Shown: positions 43,914 through 53,220 of the stretch, piece after piece
Numbering within the stretch: the first letter of the stretch is position 1
Layout: every line of letters starts with the position of its first letter
DNA from: Coprococcus eutactus
GTDB taxonomy: Bacteria; Bacillota; Clostridia; Lachnospirales; Lachnospiraceae
Length of the DNA stretch: 64,000 bases
Assembly: GCF_001404675.1 (NCBI RefSeq)
Contig: NZ_CYXU01000003.1
Location: 62,001 to 126,000, forward strand
Direction: 5' to 3'
Translations under genes and position numbers: made by a program
The notes under the pieces: model-generated
What the model saw: only the letters and a program-made list of their open reading frames with translations
Told to the model about the DNA's origin: nothing
Databases searched by the model: none

Positions 43914-43953
43914 GAGCCGCTTATTTTCAAAATCACTTGAAAATAAGCGGCTC
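43914..43953. repeat. Perfect 17-base inverted repeat near the right element end
   Basis: GAGCCGCTTATTTTCAA (43914-43930) and its exact complement (43937-43953) flank AATCAC. It lies between the parB start and the proposed right attachment repeat. It could be a recombinase-binding or partition site, or a terminator guarding the element edge. Confidence 0.6.
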
Positions 43954-43961
43954 AAACCTCT

Positions 43962-43972
43962 TTGTTACCTTA
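43962..43972. repeat. Proposed right attachment repeat of the mobile element
   Basis: TTGTTACCTTA is identical to 22472-22482 and in the same orientation. It lies eight bases beyond the 17-base inverted repeat. Beyond it, 43973-44144 holds no gene and leads to the 3' end of rlmD. Confidence 0.55.
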
Positions 43973-44144
43973 TTGAATTGTTAGTTATTATTGATGAAAT
44001 ATGAACGATAGATTTTTGTGTTTCCGAACTACACCTTCACAACCACTTGGACATTTACTCCGTTGGAAATTGCCTTTTTCTTCTCTTTTCGGTCACTTTG
44101 TGAAAACAGGACATGTCGCTCAAAGTGCCTAAATTCAAGGAGTT

Positions 44145-45524
44145 TCAGGTATTTTTCCTTTGGAGCAATGTCACGCACTCTACATGAACAGTACCCGGAA
44201 ACTGATCGACGGCACAAGCCTTGGTCACAAAATATCCATGCTCCTGCAAAGTCTCCAGATCCCTTGCAAGCGATGTTGGCTTGCAGCTTATATACACAAG
44301 CTCCTTCACACCATAGTTGATGATCTTCAACAGGGCCTTCGGATTGATTCCGTCACGAGGTGGATCAAGCACTATGAAATCCGGTTTGTCCTCTATGTCA
44401 TCTATTACCCTGAGTACATCTCCGGCGATGAACTCACAGTTGTCAAGGCCGTTAAGCTCCGCATTCACACGGGCGGCCTCCACGGCTTCCTCAACTATCT
44501 CCACGCCGATGACCTTCTTTGCGACAGGCGCAAGAAGCTGGGCTATCGTTCCGGTTCCGCTGTAGAGGTCGAATATGACTGCATCCTTTGTGTCACCCAC
44601 ATATGAACGTGCCCTGTCATAGAGTCTCTCCGCACTCTTTGTATTTGTCTGGAAGAAAGAGAACGGTGATATCTTGAACTGAAGTCCAAGGACAGTCTCA
44701 TATATATACTCTGTTCCGTAGAGCAGATTTGTCCTGTCGCTGATGACTGCATCCGCCATGGAGTCATTTTCCGTGTGGAGAATTCCCGCGATCTTGCCCT
44801 CAAGTGGCAGCTCCAGCAGCCCCTTCACGTATGCATCAAGGTCGAGAGCCGCCAGATTCTGGGTGGTTGTCACCAGATTCACCAGCAGATCGCCATTTGT
44901 CGCCGAACGTCTGATAACCAGATGGCGCAGAAGCCCCTCGTGCTGCATCTTTTTGTAATATGGGAGTCCCGCCTCCTTGCAGAACTGGACAGTATATTTC
45001 ACTATCTTGTTCAGATCATCATTCACTATATAACAGTCATCCATCTGAACTATGTCGTATGTGCTGTTCTTCTTGTGAAGTCCAAGCGCCAGCGGGCCGT
45101 CCTTGTACTCATCGCCAAATGAGAACTCCATCTTGTTCCTGTATCCCTTTGTCACAGGAGATGCAAGTATCCCCTGCCACTCATAAGGGTGAGCCTCGCT
45201 GTCTATCACACCGTCAAGCAGACCTTTGACAAGCTCCTCCTTCACCTTGAGCTGGTTCTCGTAGCTGAGCGTCTGGTAACTGCAGCCACCACACATTCCA
45301 AAATGCGAACAAACCGGCGAAGCATCCTCAAGCTCAGATTTCTCAAGAACCTCAAGGAGCCTTCCGTCCGCCTTGCCCTTCTTCAGCTTGGTTATACGGC
45401 AGCTCACCTTCTGTCCTTTTATTGCGCCCTTAACTGTAACTTTTCTGTCATCCATATGAAAGCTTCCCTTGTTCGGGAACTCATATGTGTCTATCACACC
45501 TTCAACTATATCGTGTTTCTTCAT
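44145..45524 (-). CDS. rlmD: 23S rRNA (uracil-C5)-methyltransferase RlmD/RumA type
   Basis: A 459-residue enzyme. An N-terminal TRAM domain (MKKHDIVEGVIDTYEFPNKG) is followed by the iron-sulfur cysteines (CSHFGMCGGCSYQTLSYENQ). The SAM domain has VIFDLYSGTGTIAQLLAP and the catalytic region FIVLDPPRDGINPKALLKII, VYISCKPTSLARDLETLQEH. The C-terminal FPGTVHVECVTLL is the usual end of the family and includes the general-base glutamate. It makes 5-methyluridine in 23S rRNA using SAM. The 3' end of this gene is a known insertion hotspot for other elements; here its normal end is intact. Confidence 0.92.
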   Translation of the reverse strand: MKKHDIVEGVIDTYEFPNKGSFHMDDRKVTVKGAIKGQKVSCRITKLKKGKADGRLLEVLEKSELEDASPVCSHFGMCGGCSYQTLSYENQLKVKEELVKGLLDGVIDSEAHPYEWQGILASPVTKGYRNKMEFSFGDEYKDGPLALGLHKKNSTYDIVQMDDCYIVNDDLNKIVKYTVQFCKEAGLPYYKKMQHEGLLRHLVIRRSATNGDLLVNLVTTTQNLAALDLDAYVKGLLELPLEGKIAGILHTENDSMADAVISDRTNLLYGTEYIYETVLGLQFKISPFSFFQTNTKSAERLYDRARSYVGDTKDAVIFDLYSGTGTIAQLLAPVAKKVIGVEIVEEAVEAARVNAELNGLDNCEFIAGDVLRVIDDIEDKPDFIVLDPPRDGINPKALLKIINYGVKELVYISCKPTSLARDLETLQEHGYFVTKACAVDQFPGTVHVECVTLLQRKNT

Positions 45525-45657
45525 TCTATTTCCAATCCTTATTTATTTTTCTGGAACGGTCTGCCCTATCCCCACAGATCCTCAAAAAACTTCTTCCTCT
45601 TCTTCTCCTCCGGTATGGAACATCAGCCATTTAAAGCTGCCTTCGGCAGGGCTGATG

Positions 45658-46182
45658 CTACATGTCAAATTTTCTTCGAAAACTTGACACATTCGACTCT
45701 ACCCTCGGCAGCTCATTCTGCGCAAAAAACGGCGTTCCGTGCTGGTCAAAATCAAGCAGCATATACGTTCCAATCCGGTTGTCCCTCGGCAGAGCCAGAC
45801 TTCCCGGATTGACAATGTATGAATCCTTGTAGCACGTCAGGTCACGGCGGTGTGTATGTCCATACATCACGAAGTCATATCCCTCCAGATCTATGAGTTC
45901 CTCCAGATAGGAGATTCCGCTGTTCACACTGTACCTGTGTCCATGGGTTATAAATGCCCTCTTATCTCCAATGTTGAATTCGTCATATATCGGGAGCTCC
46001 GGGTTGTAATCGCAGTTGCCCCTCACCATGTGGATCTCACAGTCAAACAGGTCATGTATCAGCTTTTCATCTCCCTCAACATCTCCGAGATGTATCAGCA
46101 TGTCCACGTCGCCAACTATATCGTGTATCTGTTTTAAGCAGCTACTCTTGCCATGAGTGTCACTTATTATCAGTACTTTCAT
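45658..46182 (-). CDS. YfcE/MJ0936 family metallophosphoesterase
   Basis: A 174-residue protein with the metal-ligand motifs in order: MKVLIISDTHGKSSCLKQI, DMLIHLGDVEGDEKLI, MVRGNCDYNPELP, AFITHGHRYSV and FVMYGHTHRRDLTCY, then IVNPGSLALPRDNR. It belongs to the single-domain phosphodiesterases; the cellular substrate is unknown. A nested hairpin (CATCAGCC...GGCTGATG, 45621-45657) follows the stop. It lies 61 bases after the RdgB-type gene, matching the frequent rdgB-yfcE neighbourhood in Firmicutes. Confidence 0.92.
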   Translation of the reverse strand: MKVLIISDTHGKSSCLKQIHDIVGDVDMLIHLGDVEGDEKLIHDLFDCEIHMVRGNCDYNPELPIYDEFNIGDKRAFITHGHRYSVNSGISYLEELIDLEGYDFVMYGHTHRRDLTCYKDSYIVNPGSLALPRDNRIGTYMLLDFDQHGTPFFAQNELPRVESNVSSFRRKFDM

Positions 46183-46243
46183 CTATTCCTCCTAACGAGA
46201 ATCCATCGATCCCACTGATCATTAACTGATTTATTCCTGATTC

Positions 46244-46846
46244 TCACTTACTCTCCCTGTGCGCTCTGATGACGTTCTTCATCAGTCTCAGTGCATTTCC
46301 CCTGTGACTGATCTTGTTCTTCTCCTCAGGATCAAGCTCCGCAGTGGTCTTGCCCAGCTCTGGAAGGTAAAATATAGGGTCATACCCGAAACCGTTCTCG
46401 CCGCGCTCCTCGTAGCCTATGATTCCCTCTATGGTTCCCCGCTCTGTGTACTCGCTTCCATCCGGGAACACTGCTGCTATAGCACACACGAATCTTGCTG
46501 TCCTCTCAGAATCTGGAACCCCGGCCAGCTTGTCTATTATGTACTGGTTCTTTATCCTGTACGATGTGTCCTCGCCTAGGAATCTTGCGCTGTATATTCC
46601 AGGCGCCTTGTCCATGTAATCGACCTCAAGTCCTGAGTCATCCGCAAGCACCAGGCATCCGCTCTCCTTGCTGATGGCTCTCGCCTTGATCAGAGCATTC
46701 TCCTCAAACGTCTGTCCGTCCTCCACTATGTCTATATCGATCCCAGCCTCTTTCATGGACTGTATCTCAAATCCGAGGTCAGCAAGTATCATGCGGACCT
46801 CCTTCATCTTTCCTTCATTTCCCGTTGCAAATATCAGCTTGTCCAT
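46244..46846 (-). CDS. rdgB: XTP/dITP pyrophosphatase (RdgB/HAM1 family)
   Basis: A 200-residue enzyme with family motifs LIFATGNEGKMKEVRMILAD, FEENALIKARAISKESGCLV, LADDSGLEVDYMDKAPGIYS, ARFLGEDTS, GEN-GFGYDPIFYLPELGKT and KISHRGNALRLM. It hydrolyses non-canonical purine nucleotides (XTP, dITP) to the monophosphates and keeps them out of DNA and RNA. It is on the same strand as the upstream protease and the downstream phosphoesterase. Confidence 0.95.
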   Translation of the reverse strand: MDKLIFATGNEGKMKEVRMILADLGFEIQSMKEAGIDIDIVEDGQTFEENALIKARAISKESGCLVLADDSGLEVDYMDKAPGIYSARFLGEDTSYRIKNQYIIDKLAGVPDSERTARFVCAIAAVFPDGSEYTERGTIEGIIGYEERGENGFGYDPIFYLPELGKTTAELDPEEKNKISHRGNALRLMKNVIRAHRESK

Positions 46847-46885
46847 AATAGTTCTCCTTTCCCACAGCTTACATACGCTTCCTGT

Positions 46886-48580
46886 TTATTCTGTCTTATC
46901 CGTAAATGCCTTGAGGCAGACGTTACATTTTCTCTCTTTTTCCGCACTGTACCACTGATTTCCATACAGACTTATATAGCCTTCTCCGTCGGAGATGTCA
47001 AAGCTGTCGGTCATGGAATCCGCATCATACTCTATGGCTATCGGGTATTTGCTGCCCGGCGTGGTTATATGTACTATGACCGCAAATTTCTTTTCATCCG
47101 GGAGCTTGACCACATCATCCAGGTTGACCGTGTAGTATCCTGCGTACTCCATCTCGCCTGACGCGACAAGCTTCTTATTTGCCAGATCGTCAGTGTCCTC
47201 AAAATTTGTAGCCACATATACTTCATATGTCGTCTTTGCATCAGTAGCATAGAATGACACAGCCTTGAGCTCCTCGCTCTTGCCTGCCGTGTAAACATTT
47301 GCAAAGTAGGCATCCTCCTGGTCAAATCCAAGGACTCCGACCCAGCCCAGCTTGTCCGACTGGTATATCTTATCGTAGTTGTCTGCACCCTCAAGTCTGG
47401 TGTACACAACGCTGGTCTCGCAAATATGTGCATCATAGTAGGATATATAGAAATATCCATCCTCGCCAAATTCGGTTCCCCAACTGTTCTTACAGATAAA
47501 AGCACCATCTTTCTTCGGCGCCTTGTTAAAGTTGTTCTTGCTGTAATTGTCATCCCATCCTACTATTACCACATCGTGGTTGATTCCCTCTGAACCATCA
47601 TAATAGTACGCATGAGTCTCCTCGTTGTAATACTCCGAGCTGCTGTCGGCATCTATCATATCGCTGTATATCGCAGTCTCCACACCGCCCTTGGTGTACA
47701 CTGCCTCTTTCACAGCCTTCAGATTCTTGTCGTCAATTATCTCCGCCTCCTGCAAATGCTTCACGGCCTTAAGCTTGGAGTTCGTCTTGTCATCCCCGTA
47801 CGGATCATCCTTCTCGAGAACCGGTCCCTTCCAGGATGCAAGATATGCAATACTCATCCTGTACTGGCCACCCTCAAACTGTTCAACGCCAAATCCGTTG
47901 TTCATGGTCATGTTATCCACAGAGAACTGCAGCTTTTCATCCGGCATAAGAGTTGTCTCAAGCGCAGCCAGCGACGCAAATGCCCAGCATGTTCCCGAGT
48001 CTCCCTGGTCTCTGACCTCTGTGACCCTGCCCTCTTTTCTCATGTCGTAGGCGGCCGGCAGCTTACTGTCCTCACCGACCTTCTGCAGGGATACACGGCC
48101 TGTGTCATAATTGTACTCACATGTATAGTCAAGCGTGTCCGCTATATACTCTATAGGGACAAATGTCTCGTCATCCTTCTTTATCGGCGCATCCGCGATC
48201 TTCACGTCCTTGCCGTCCAGCTCTGCATCCTGGGAATCAAGCACCAGTCTGGCGACTCCTTCATTCCTCTTGATCACGATACTGCCATTCACATACTCTA
48301 TGTATGTGCACTTCATCTTATCCTTGAGCATCTTCAGCGGCATCATAAGGTGAAGATTATTGCTTACATACGGCTTGTACTCGTCCTCTTCCACCTCACT
48401 GCCATTTACATACAGTGTGAGTCCCGCTTCATTGTAATCGCCCGCAAGCTTCTCAGACATGCCGGAAACTGCGTGTTGATCCTCCTCGTTCTTCTCCAGA
48501 CGTCCCGACGGCTCCTTTGTTCCGTAATACGCCAGAGCACCTATGGCAAGGATCAGAATTATATATACAAATTTCTTCAA
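46886..48580 (-). CDS. Membrane-anchored papain-like (C1) cysteine protease
   Basis: A 564-residue protein with an N-terminal signal anchor (FVYIILILAIGALAYYGTKE). Residues about 50-165 form a copper-amine-oxidase-N-like stalk (LYVNGSEVEEDEYKPYVSNN, FVPIEYIADTLDYTCEYNYD). The C1 protease domain follows: AYDMRKEGRVTEVRDQGDSG, TCWAFASLAALE (Cys about 197), EGINHDVVIVGWDD (His about 336) and FICKNSWGTEFGEDGYFYIS (Asn about 365). The last 150 residues are a beta-rich lectin-like or sheath domain (ANKKLVASGEMEYAGYYTVN). It is probably an extracellular protease. It overlaps the upstream methyltransferase gene by four bases (ATGA). Confidence 0.88.
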   Translation of the reverse strand: MKKFVYIILILAIGALAYYGTKEPSGRLEKNEEDQHAVSGMSEKLAGDYNEAGLTLYVNGSEVEEDEYKPYVSNNLHLMMPLKMLKDKMKCTYIEYVNGSIVIKRNEGVARLVLDSQDAELDGKDVKIADAPIKKDDETFVPIEYIADTLDYTCEYNYDTGRVSLQKVGEDSKLPAAYDMRKEGRVTEVRDQGDSGTCWAFASLAALETTLMPDEKLQFSVDNMTMNNGFGVEQFEGGQYRMSIAYLASWKGPVLEKDDPYGDDKTNSKLKAVKHLQEAEIIDDKNLKAVKEAVYTKGGVETAIYSDMIDADSSSEYYNEETHAYYYDGSEGINHDVVIVGWDDNYSKNNFNKAPKKDGAFICKNSWGTEFGEDGYFYISYYDAHICETSVVYTRLEGADNYDKIYQSDKLGWVGVLGFDQEDAYFANVYTAGKSEELKAVSFYATDAKTTYEVYVATNFEDTDDLANKKLVASGEMEYAGYYTVNLDDVVKLPDEKKFAVIVHITTPGSKYPIAIEYDADSMTDSFDISDGEGYISLYGNQWYSAEKERKCNVCLKAFTDKTE

Positions 48581-49734
48581 GCTTCTTCTCTCCTTCGTTT
48601 AGGCGGCTTCGGTCCCATAAACTGATAGAAATATGATTTTATCATTCCGTTGTATATCTTGCGGTTTCTGTCGGCCTTTCTGCCGATATACTTCTCCGCA
48701 TCCGTATACGATGTGATGAGGAACATTGACCAGTCATCAAGATTCCTATAGCTCTCGCCGATGATCCTGTACAGCTCAGGCAGAGCCTCCTTCTCCTCAA
48801 GTCTCTCTCCGTAAGGTGGATTTGTGATTATAAATCCGTACTTCTTCGGATTCCTCAGATCCTTCACATCCCTCTGCTGAAAATGGATGTGCTGCTCCAC
48901 TCCTGCTGCCCTGGCATTCTCCATGGCACACTTCACCATATCGCCATCCAGATCATATCCCTGTATGTTCATCTTCACATCGTGGTCTATGAGATCATGA
49001 GCCTCATCCACCGCATTGTACCATATCTTCTTGTCACAGATCTTGGACCACTCCTGGGCCGTGAACTCCCTGTCCATTCCCGGTGCGATGTGTGCTCCTA
49101 TCATGGCAGCCTCTATCGGAAATGTTCCACTTCCGCAGAACGGATCTACAAGGACTCTGTCCCTGTGCCACGGCGTGAGCATGATCAGTGCGGACGCCAG
49201 CGTCTCCGATATAGGAGCCTTTCCAACCAGCTTTCTGTATCCCCTCTTGTGAAGTGACACACCTGACGTGTCAAGTGCTATGGTCACTATATCCTTGAAT
49301 ATAAATACTCTCACCGGATAGCTTGCGCCATCCTCCGTGAACCATGACACTCTGTATGTCTGCTTCAATCTCTCAACCATAGCCTTCTTGACTATGGACT
49401 GTATATCCGATGGACTGAAGAGTGCACTCTTGTTTGATGTCGCCTTGGACACCCAGAATTTTGCATCCCTTGTCAGATACTTCTCCCAGGCGATGGCCTT
49501 TGTTCCCTCGAACAGCTCGTCAAATGTGGCGGCCTTGAAGCTGCCACATTTGAGCATGATACGCTCGGCTGTCCTTATAAAAATATTTGCCCTTGCAATC
49601 GCACTCTCGTCTCCGGCAAATGTGATCCTTCCGTCCTCCACCTGGACTATCTCGTATCCAAGATCAAGTATTTCTTTTTTCAGTACCGACTCCAGTCCAA
49701 AATGACATGGAGCTATAAGTTCTACTCTACTCAT
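48577..49734 (-). CDS. THUMP-domain class I SAM-dependent RNA methyltransferase (RlmL-like)
   Basis: A 385-residue enzyme. The N-terminal THUMP region reads RVELIAPCHFGLESVLKKEI and VKKAMVERLKQTYRVSW. The catalytic part has VDPFCGSGTFPIEAAMIGAH (SAM motif), IQGYDLDGDMVKCAMENARA and the NPPY motif in KYGFIITNPPYGERLEEKEA. This is the YpsC/RlmL-N-terminal type that makes N2-methylguanine in 23S rRNA (G2445 in E. coli). It ends RRREEA; its stop overlaps the protease start. Confidence 0.9.
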   Translation of the reverse strand: MSRVELIAPCHFGLESVLKKEILDLGYEIVQVEDGRITFAGDESAIARANIFIRTAERIMLKCGSFKAATFDELFEGTKAIAWEKYLTRDAKFWVSKATSNKSALFSPSDIQSIVKKAMVERLKQTYRVSWFTEDGASYPVRVFIFKDIVTIALDTSGVSLHKRGYRKLVGKAPISETLASALIMLTPWHRDRVLVDPFCGSGTFPIEAAMIGAHIAPGMDREFTAQEWSKICDKKIWYNAVDEAHDLIDHDVKMNIQGYDLDGDMVKCAMENARAAGVEQHIHFQQRDVKDLRNPKKYGFIITNPPYGERLEEKEALPELYRIIGESYRNLDDWSMFLITSYTDAEKYIGRKADRNRKIYNGMIKSYFYQFMGPKPPKRRREEA

Positions 49735-49766
49735 TTCCTGCCCTTTCTGTGGGTTGTATATTTGTT

Positions 49767-50075
49767 CTATCGCTGTCTTGTGAGCGGGCCTCTGTACTGC
49801 GCCAGGCCTCCCACCGTGTTGATAACTCTGTATCCATCCTCGCTCATGATGAGCGCAGCCTTCATGCTGCTCACCCCATGAGCACAGTATACCAGCAGAT
49901 ATTTGCTTTTGGGAAGAGTATACTCCCCCGCTTCTATCAACTCAAATGGAATATTTACCGCCATGGGGATGTGTCCCTCCAGAAATTCATCGCGGTCCCT
50001 GACATCCACTATTATGCCGCCCCTTGCAACAGCTTCACGTATGATGTTGCGTATGGGAATACTTGTGAATCCCAT
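49767..50075 (-). CDS. Rhodanese-like domain protein
   Basis: A 102-residue single-domain rhodanese. It has GGIIVDVRDRDEFLEGHIPM, AVNIPFELIEAGEYTLPKS and the active-site loop VYCAHGVSSMKAALIMSEDG with the persulfide cysteine, then VGGLAQYRGP. It probably carries sulfane sulfur or acts as a thiosulfate/persulfide transfer protein. It lies between valS and the RlmL-like gene on the same strand, 32 bases before the latter. Confidence 0.88.
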   Translation of the reverse strand: MGFTSIPIRNIIREAVARGGIIVDVRDRDEFLEGHIPMAVNIPFELIEAGEYTLPKSKYLLVYCAHGVSSMKAALIMSEDGYRVINTVGGLAQYRGPLTRQR

Positions 50076-50205
50076 TTTTCCACCTCCTTCATACCGACAG
50101 AAAAACCTCTTCTGTTATATGATATGAAGGAAATGTCTCATCGACACAATAAAAGCGAAGATCCCGGCAGGCGAAAAGCCAATTCCGTCTGTCGGGACCT
50201 TATAA

Positions 50206-52848
50206 TTACTTCTTAAGCTGTGCAAGACGCTCGGCAACCTGCTCAGACATCTCAGTGTACTTGGCAAGCTTTGCCTTCTCCTCCTCAACCTTTGCGGCTG
50301 GGGCCTTGTCAACGAACTTTGGATTTGCAAGCATTCCTGATGCACGCTTGATCTCTCCGGCAAGCTTAGCAGCCTCCTTCTCAAGTCGCTCGATCTCCTT
50401 GTCGATATCCACAAGCTCCTCAAGAGGAATGTATACAGCGGCATCGTGGATCAGTGTTGATACTGCATTCTCATCGATTCCTGTCTTGTCCTCCTGAACG
50501 TGTACCTCGCTGGCATAACCCAGTGTGGCAAAGAAGCTCTTTGATGACTCAAATATATGTCTCACGTCCTCCTTTGCAGATACGACATATACCTTTGCCT
50601 TTCTGCTAGGTGGTACGTTCATTCCTGTACGAAGGTTTCTGATGGCACGGACTGCTGCCTTGATAGTGTCAACAGCGGCCTCGTCAGCCTCAAAGTTCCA
50701 CTCGTCTGTGTACTCAGGCCACTTGGAGATCATGATCGACTCCTCCTCGTCCTGAATGTTGCAGAAGATCTCCTCTGTGATGAATGGCATGTATGGATGA
50801 AGAAGCTTAAGTGCCTGGATCAGAACTGTCTTAAGTGTCCAGAGTGCTGCTGCCTTTGTCTCATCCTCATCGTTGTAGAGACGAGGCTTAACCATCTCGA
50901 TATACCAGTCACAGAACTCCTCCCAGATGAAGTCGTATACCTTGGATACAGCGATACCAAGCTCGAACTTCTCCATGTTGTCTGTCATCTCTTTTGCAAG
51001 TGTGTTGACCTTGGACAGGATCCAGCGGTCAGCTATTGTCAGGTCTGACAGCTTCACATTTGTGAAATCTGCCTTCTCCATATTCATCATGATGAAACGT
51101 GTTGCGTTCCAGATCTTATTTGCAAAGTTTCTGGAATTCTCAACTCTCTCCCAGTAGAAACGCATGTCGTTTCCAGGAGCATTTCCTGTTATAAGTGTCA
51201 GACGAAGGGCGTCTGCACCGTACTTATCTATAACCTCAAGCGGGTCAATACCATTTCCAAGTGACTTACTCATCTTACGTCCCTGGTCGTCTCTTACAAG
51301 TCCGTGGATCAGCACATGCTTGAACGGGCTCTTGCCTGTCTGCTCAAGTGCTGAGAATACCATACGGATTACCCAGAAGAATATGATGTCGTATCCGGTT
51401 ACAAGCACGCTTGTAGGATAGAAGTATTCATACTCAGGTGTCTTATCCGGCCAGCCAAGTGTTGAAAATGGCCACAGTGCAGATGAGAACCATGTATCGA
51501 GCGTATCCTCATCCTGTGTGAGATGTGTGCATCCGCACTTTGGACATACTGTAGGTGTCTCACGGCTGACGATGGTCTCGCCGCACTCGTCACAGTACCA
51601 TGCAGGGATTCTGTGTCCCCACCAAAGCTGTCTTGATATACACCAGTCACGGATATTCTCAAGCCAGTGGATGTATGTCTTGTCGAACTGCTCAGGCACA
51701 AATGAGAGCTCATCGGTCTTGATGATGTCAAGTGCTGCCTGTCCCATCTCCTTCATGCGGACGAACCACTGAGGCTTGATCATAGGCTCTACAGTTGTCT
51801 TACATCTGTCATGTGTTCCTACGTTGTGGCTGTGTGGAACTACCTTTACGAGAAGTCCCAGTGCGTCAAGGTCTGCCACCATCTGCTTTCTTGCCTCGTA
51901 GCGATCCATGCCTGCATACTTGCCTCCGAGCTCATTTATGGTTGCATCATCGTTCAGTATATTTATCTCCTCAAGATTGTGACGCTTTCCAACCTCGAAG
52001 TCGTTAGGGTCATGTGCAGGTGTGATCTTTACACATCCTGTTCCAAACTCCTTGTCAACATATGGATCTGCGATAACCGGGATCTGTCTGTCTGTAAGTG
52101 GCAGCTCCAGCATCTTTCCTACTATATCTGTGTATCTCTCATCGTCAGGATTTACTGCAACGGCTGTATCTCCGAGAAGTGTCTCCGGTCTTGTGGTTGC
52201 TATCTCCACAAATCTTCCAGGCTCTCCAACTACAGGATAGTTGATATGCCAGAAGAATCCGTCCTGCTCCTCATGTATAACCTCAGCATCTGATATGGAA
52301 GTCTTACATACAGGACACCAGTTGATGATCCTTGAGCCCTTGTAGATGTAGCCCTTCTCGTACAGTCTTACAAATACTTCCTTGACTGCCTTGGAACATC
52401 CCTCGTCCATGGTGAATCTCTCTCTGTCCCAGTCAGCGGATGAACCCATCTTCTTGAGCTGGCTCACGATACGGTTGCCGTACTCTTCCTTCCATGCCCA
52501 TGCATGCTTTAAGAACTCCTCACGGCCGATCTCTTTCTTATCTATTCCCTGCTCCTTCAGCTTCTCTGTAACCTTAACCTCGGTTGCGATGGCTGCGTGG
52601 TCTGTACCAGGCTGCCACAGTGCTGAGTAGCCCTGCATTCTCTTGAATCTGATAAGTATATCCTGCATTGTATTGTCCAAGGCATGTCCCATGTGGAGCT
52701 GTCCTGTTACATTTGGAGGTGGCATTACGATAGTAAATGGCTTCTTGCTCCTGTCAACCTCTGCGTGAAAATACTTCTTCTCCTCCCACTTTCTGTAGAG
52801 TCTGTCCTCTATCTGGGAAGGATCATATGTCTTCTCTAACTCTTTCAT
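50206..52848 (-). CDS. valS: Valyl-tRNA synthetase
   Basis: An 880-residue class Ia synthetase. The HIGH motif is [20 protein letters not shown] (around residue 53) and KMSKS is [17 protein letters not shown] (around 525). The editing domain has [20 protein letters not shown] and [20 protein letters not shown]. The zinc-like [20 protein letters not shown] is present, and the C-terminal coiled coil ends the protein ([20 protein letters not shown]). It charges tRNA-Val. It is controlled by the T-box leader upstream and has its own promoter. Confidence 0.98.
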   Translation of the reverse strand: MKELEKTYDPSQIEDRLYRKWEEKKYFHAEVDRSKKPFTIVMPPPNVTGQLHMGHALDNTMQDILIRFKRMQGYSALWQPGTDHAAIATEVKVTEKLKEQGIDKKEIGREEFLKHAWAWKEEYGNRIVSQLKKMGSSADWDRERFTMDEGCSKAVKEVFVRLYEKGYIYKGSRIINWCPVCKTSISDAEVIHEEQDGFFWHINYPVVGEPGRFVEIATTRPETLLGDTAVAVNPDDERYTDIVGKMLELPLTDRQIPVIADPYVDKEFGTGCVKITPAHDPNDFEVGKRHNLEEINILNDDATINELGGKYAGMDRYEARKQMVADLDALGLLVKVVPHSHNVGTHDRCKTTVEPMIKPQWFVRMKEMGQAALDIIKTDELSFVPEQFDKTYIHWLENIRDWCISRQLWWGHRIPAWYCDECGETIVSRETPTVCPKCGCTHLTQDEDTLDTWFSSALWPFSTLGWPDKTPEYEYFYPTSVLVTGYDIIFFWVIRMVFSALEQTGKSPFKHVLIHGLVRDDQGRKMSKSLGNGIDPLEVIDKYGADALRLTLITGNAPGNDMRFYWERVENSRNFANKIWNATRFIMMNMEKADFTNVKLSDLTIADRWILSKVNTLAKEMTDNMEKFELGIAVSKVYDFIWEEFCDWYIEMVKPRLYNDEDETKAAALWTLKTVLIQALKLLHPYMPFITEEIFCNIQDEEESIMISKWPEYTDEWNFEADEAAVDTIKAAVRAIRNLRTGMNVPPSRKAKVYVVSAKEDVRHIFESSKSFFATLGYASEVHVQEDKTGIDENAVSTLIHDAAVYIPLEELVDIDKEIERLEKEAAKLAGEIKRASGMLANPKFVDKAPAAKVEEEKAKLAKYTEMSEQVAERLAQLKK

Positions 52849-52915
52849 CTCATTCTTCCTTTCTATTTTTCCTGATCTCTTACATGTTGATATATACTTT
52901 TACAAAATTTTTCAC

Positions 52916-52955
52916 AAAAAAACCCGCTCTCCGGACATTCTGTCAGAAGGGCGAG
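52916..52955 (-). terminator. T-box attenuator hairpin before valS
   Basis: On the minus strand CTCGCCCTTCTGACA pairs with TGTCCGGAGAGCGGG (with G-U pairs) around GAA, then a run of seven T follows. It is the terminator alternative to the T-box antiterminator. Confidence 0.85.
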
Positions 52956-53170
52956 TAAATATTCGCGTTACCACCTTGTTTTGTATCTCATCTTATCCTA
53001 TAACGGGAACGCCCCGGCATGGCCTATCCTTATCATGATCTTTCAGCCATGCAGCTCAGAAGCTACCTTCACAAGTCTCTGTCAGGAACGGTCTCACAGC
53101 CCACGAACCATTCTCTCTGTCTGACTCCACATGCTACTCCTCTTCGTCACAGCATTTGCATATATCTTCT
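52916..53170 (-). promoter_or_regulatory. T-box leader of valS
   Basis: The minus strand has the T-box antiterminator motif AAGGTGGTAACGCG (52962-52975) followed by a long terminator. A stem-I region upstream includes an AGUA-type bulge sequence (GAGGAGTAGCATG). The motif fits the T-box consensus AGGGTGGNACCGCG. Uncharged tRNA-Val should bind and favour antitermination. The specifier triplet could not be fixed without folding. Confidence 0.9.
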
Positions 53171-53182
53171 TTATTCATTGTG

Positions 53183-53212
53183 ATAGTACAACATAGGCTG
53201 GCTGTACGTCAA
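53183..53212 (-). promoter_or_regulatory. Promoter of the valS leader
   Basis: On the minus strand TTGACG (53207-53212) and TACTAT (53183-53188) are spaced by 18 bases, about 20 bases before the T-box RNA begins and directly after the stop of the TPR gene. Confidence 0.65.
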
Positions 53213-53220
53213 GCACAAAG

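Larger units (their letters stand above)
22472..43972. mobile_element. Integrated mobilizable element with serine recombinase and immunity-gene cargo
   Basis: A stretch of about 21.5 kb bounded by the direct repeat TTGTTACCTTA. It contains a large serine recombinase at the left edge, a sigma-like regulator, RhuM, a 10-kb block of immunity-like genes, a relaxase with MobC, TnpV, and ParM/ParR-like/ParB at the right edge. No type IV secretion genes are present, so it would need a helper for conjugation. The flanking genes at the right (rlmD onward) are ordinary chromosome. Boundaries rest on the short repeat and on gene content; no empty site was compared. Confidence 0.75.

Noticed and set aside
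44145-44200. The rlmD (rumA) 3' end as the insertion site of the element
   Set aside because: It is a known target for other integrative elements, but no second copy of its terminal sequence was found near 20.9-22.5 kb, whereas the TTGTTACCTTA repeat is present at both ends.
44029-44217. A 62-codon minus-strand frame crossing the 3' end of rlmD
   Set aside because: It mostly overlaps rlmD in another frame and has no ribosome site. The portion past rlmD is short and highly charged, with no independent support.
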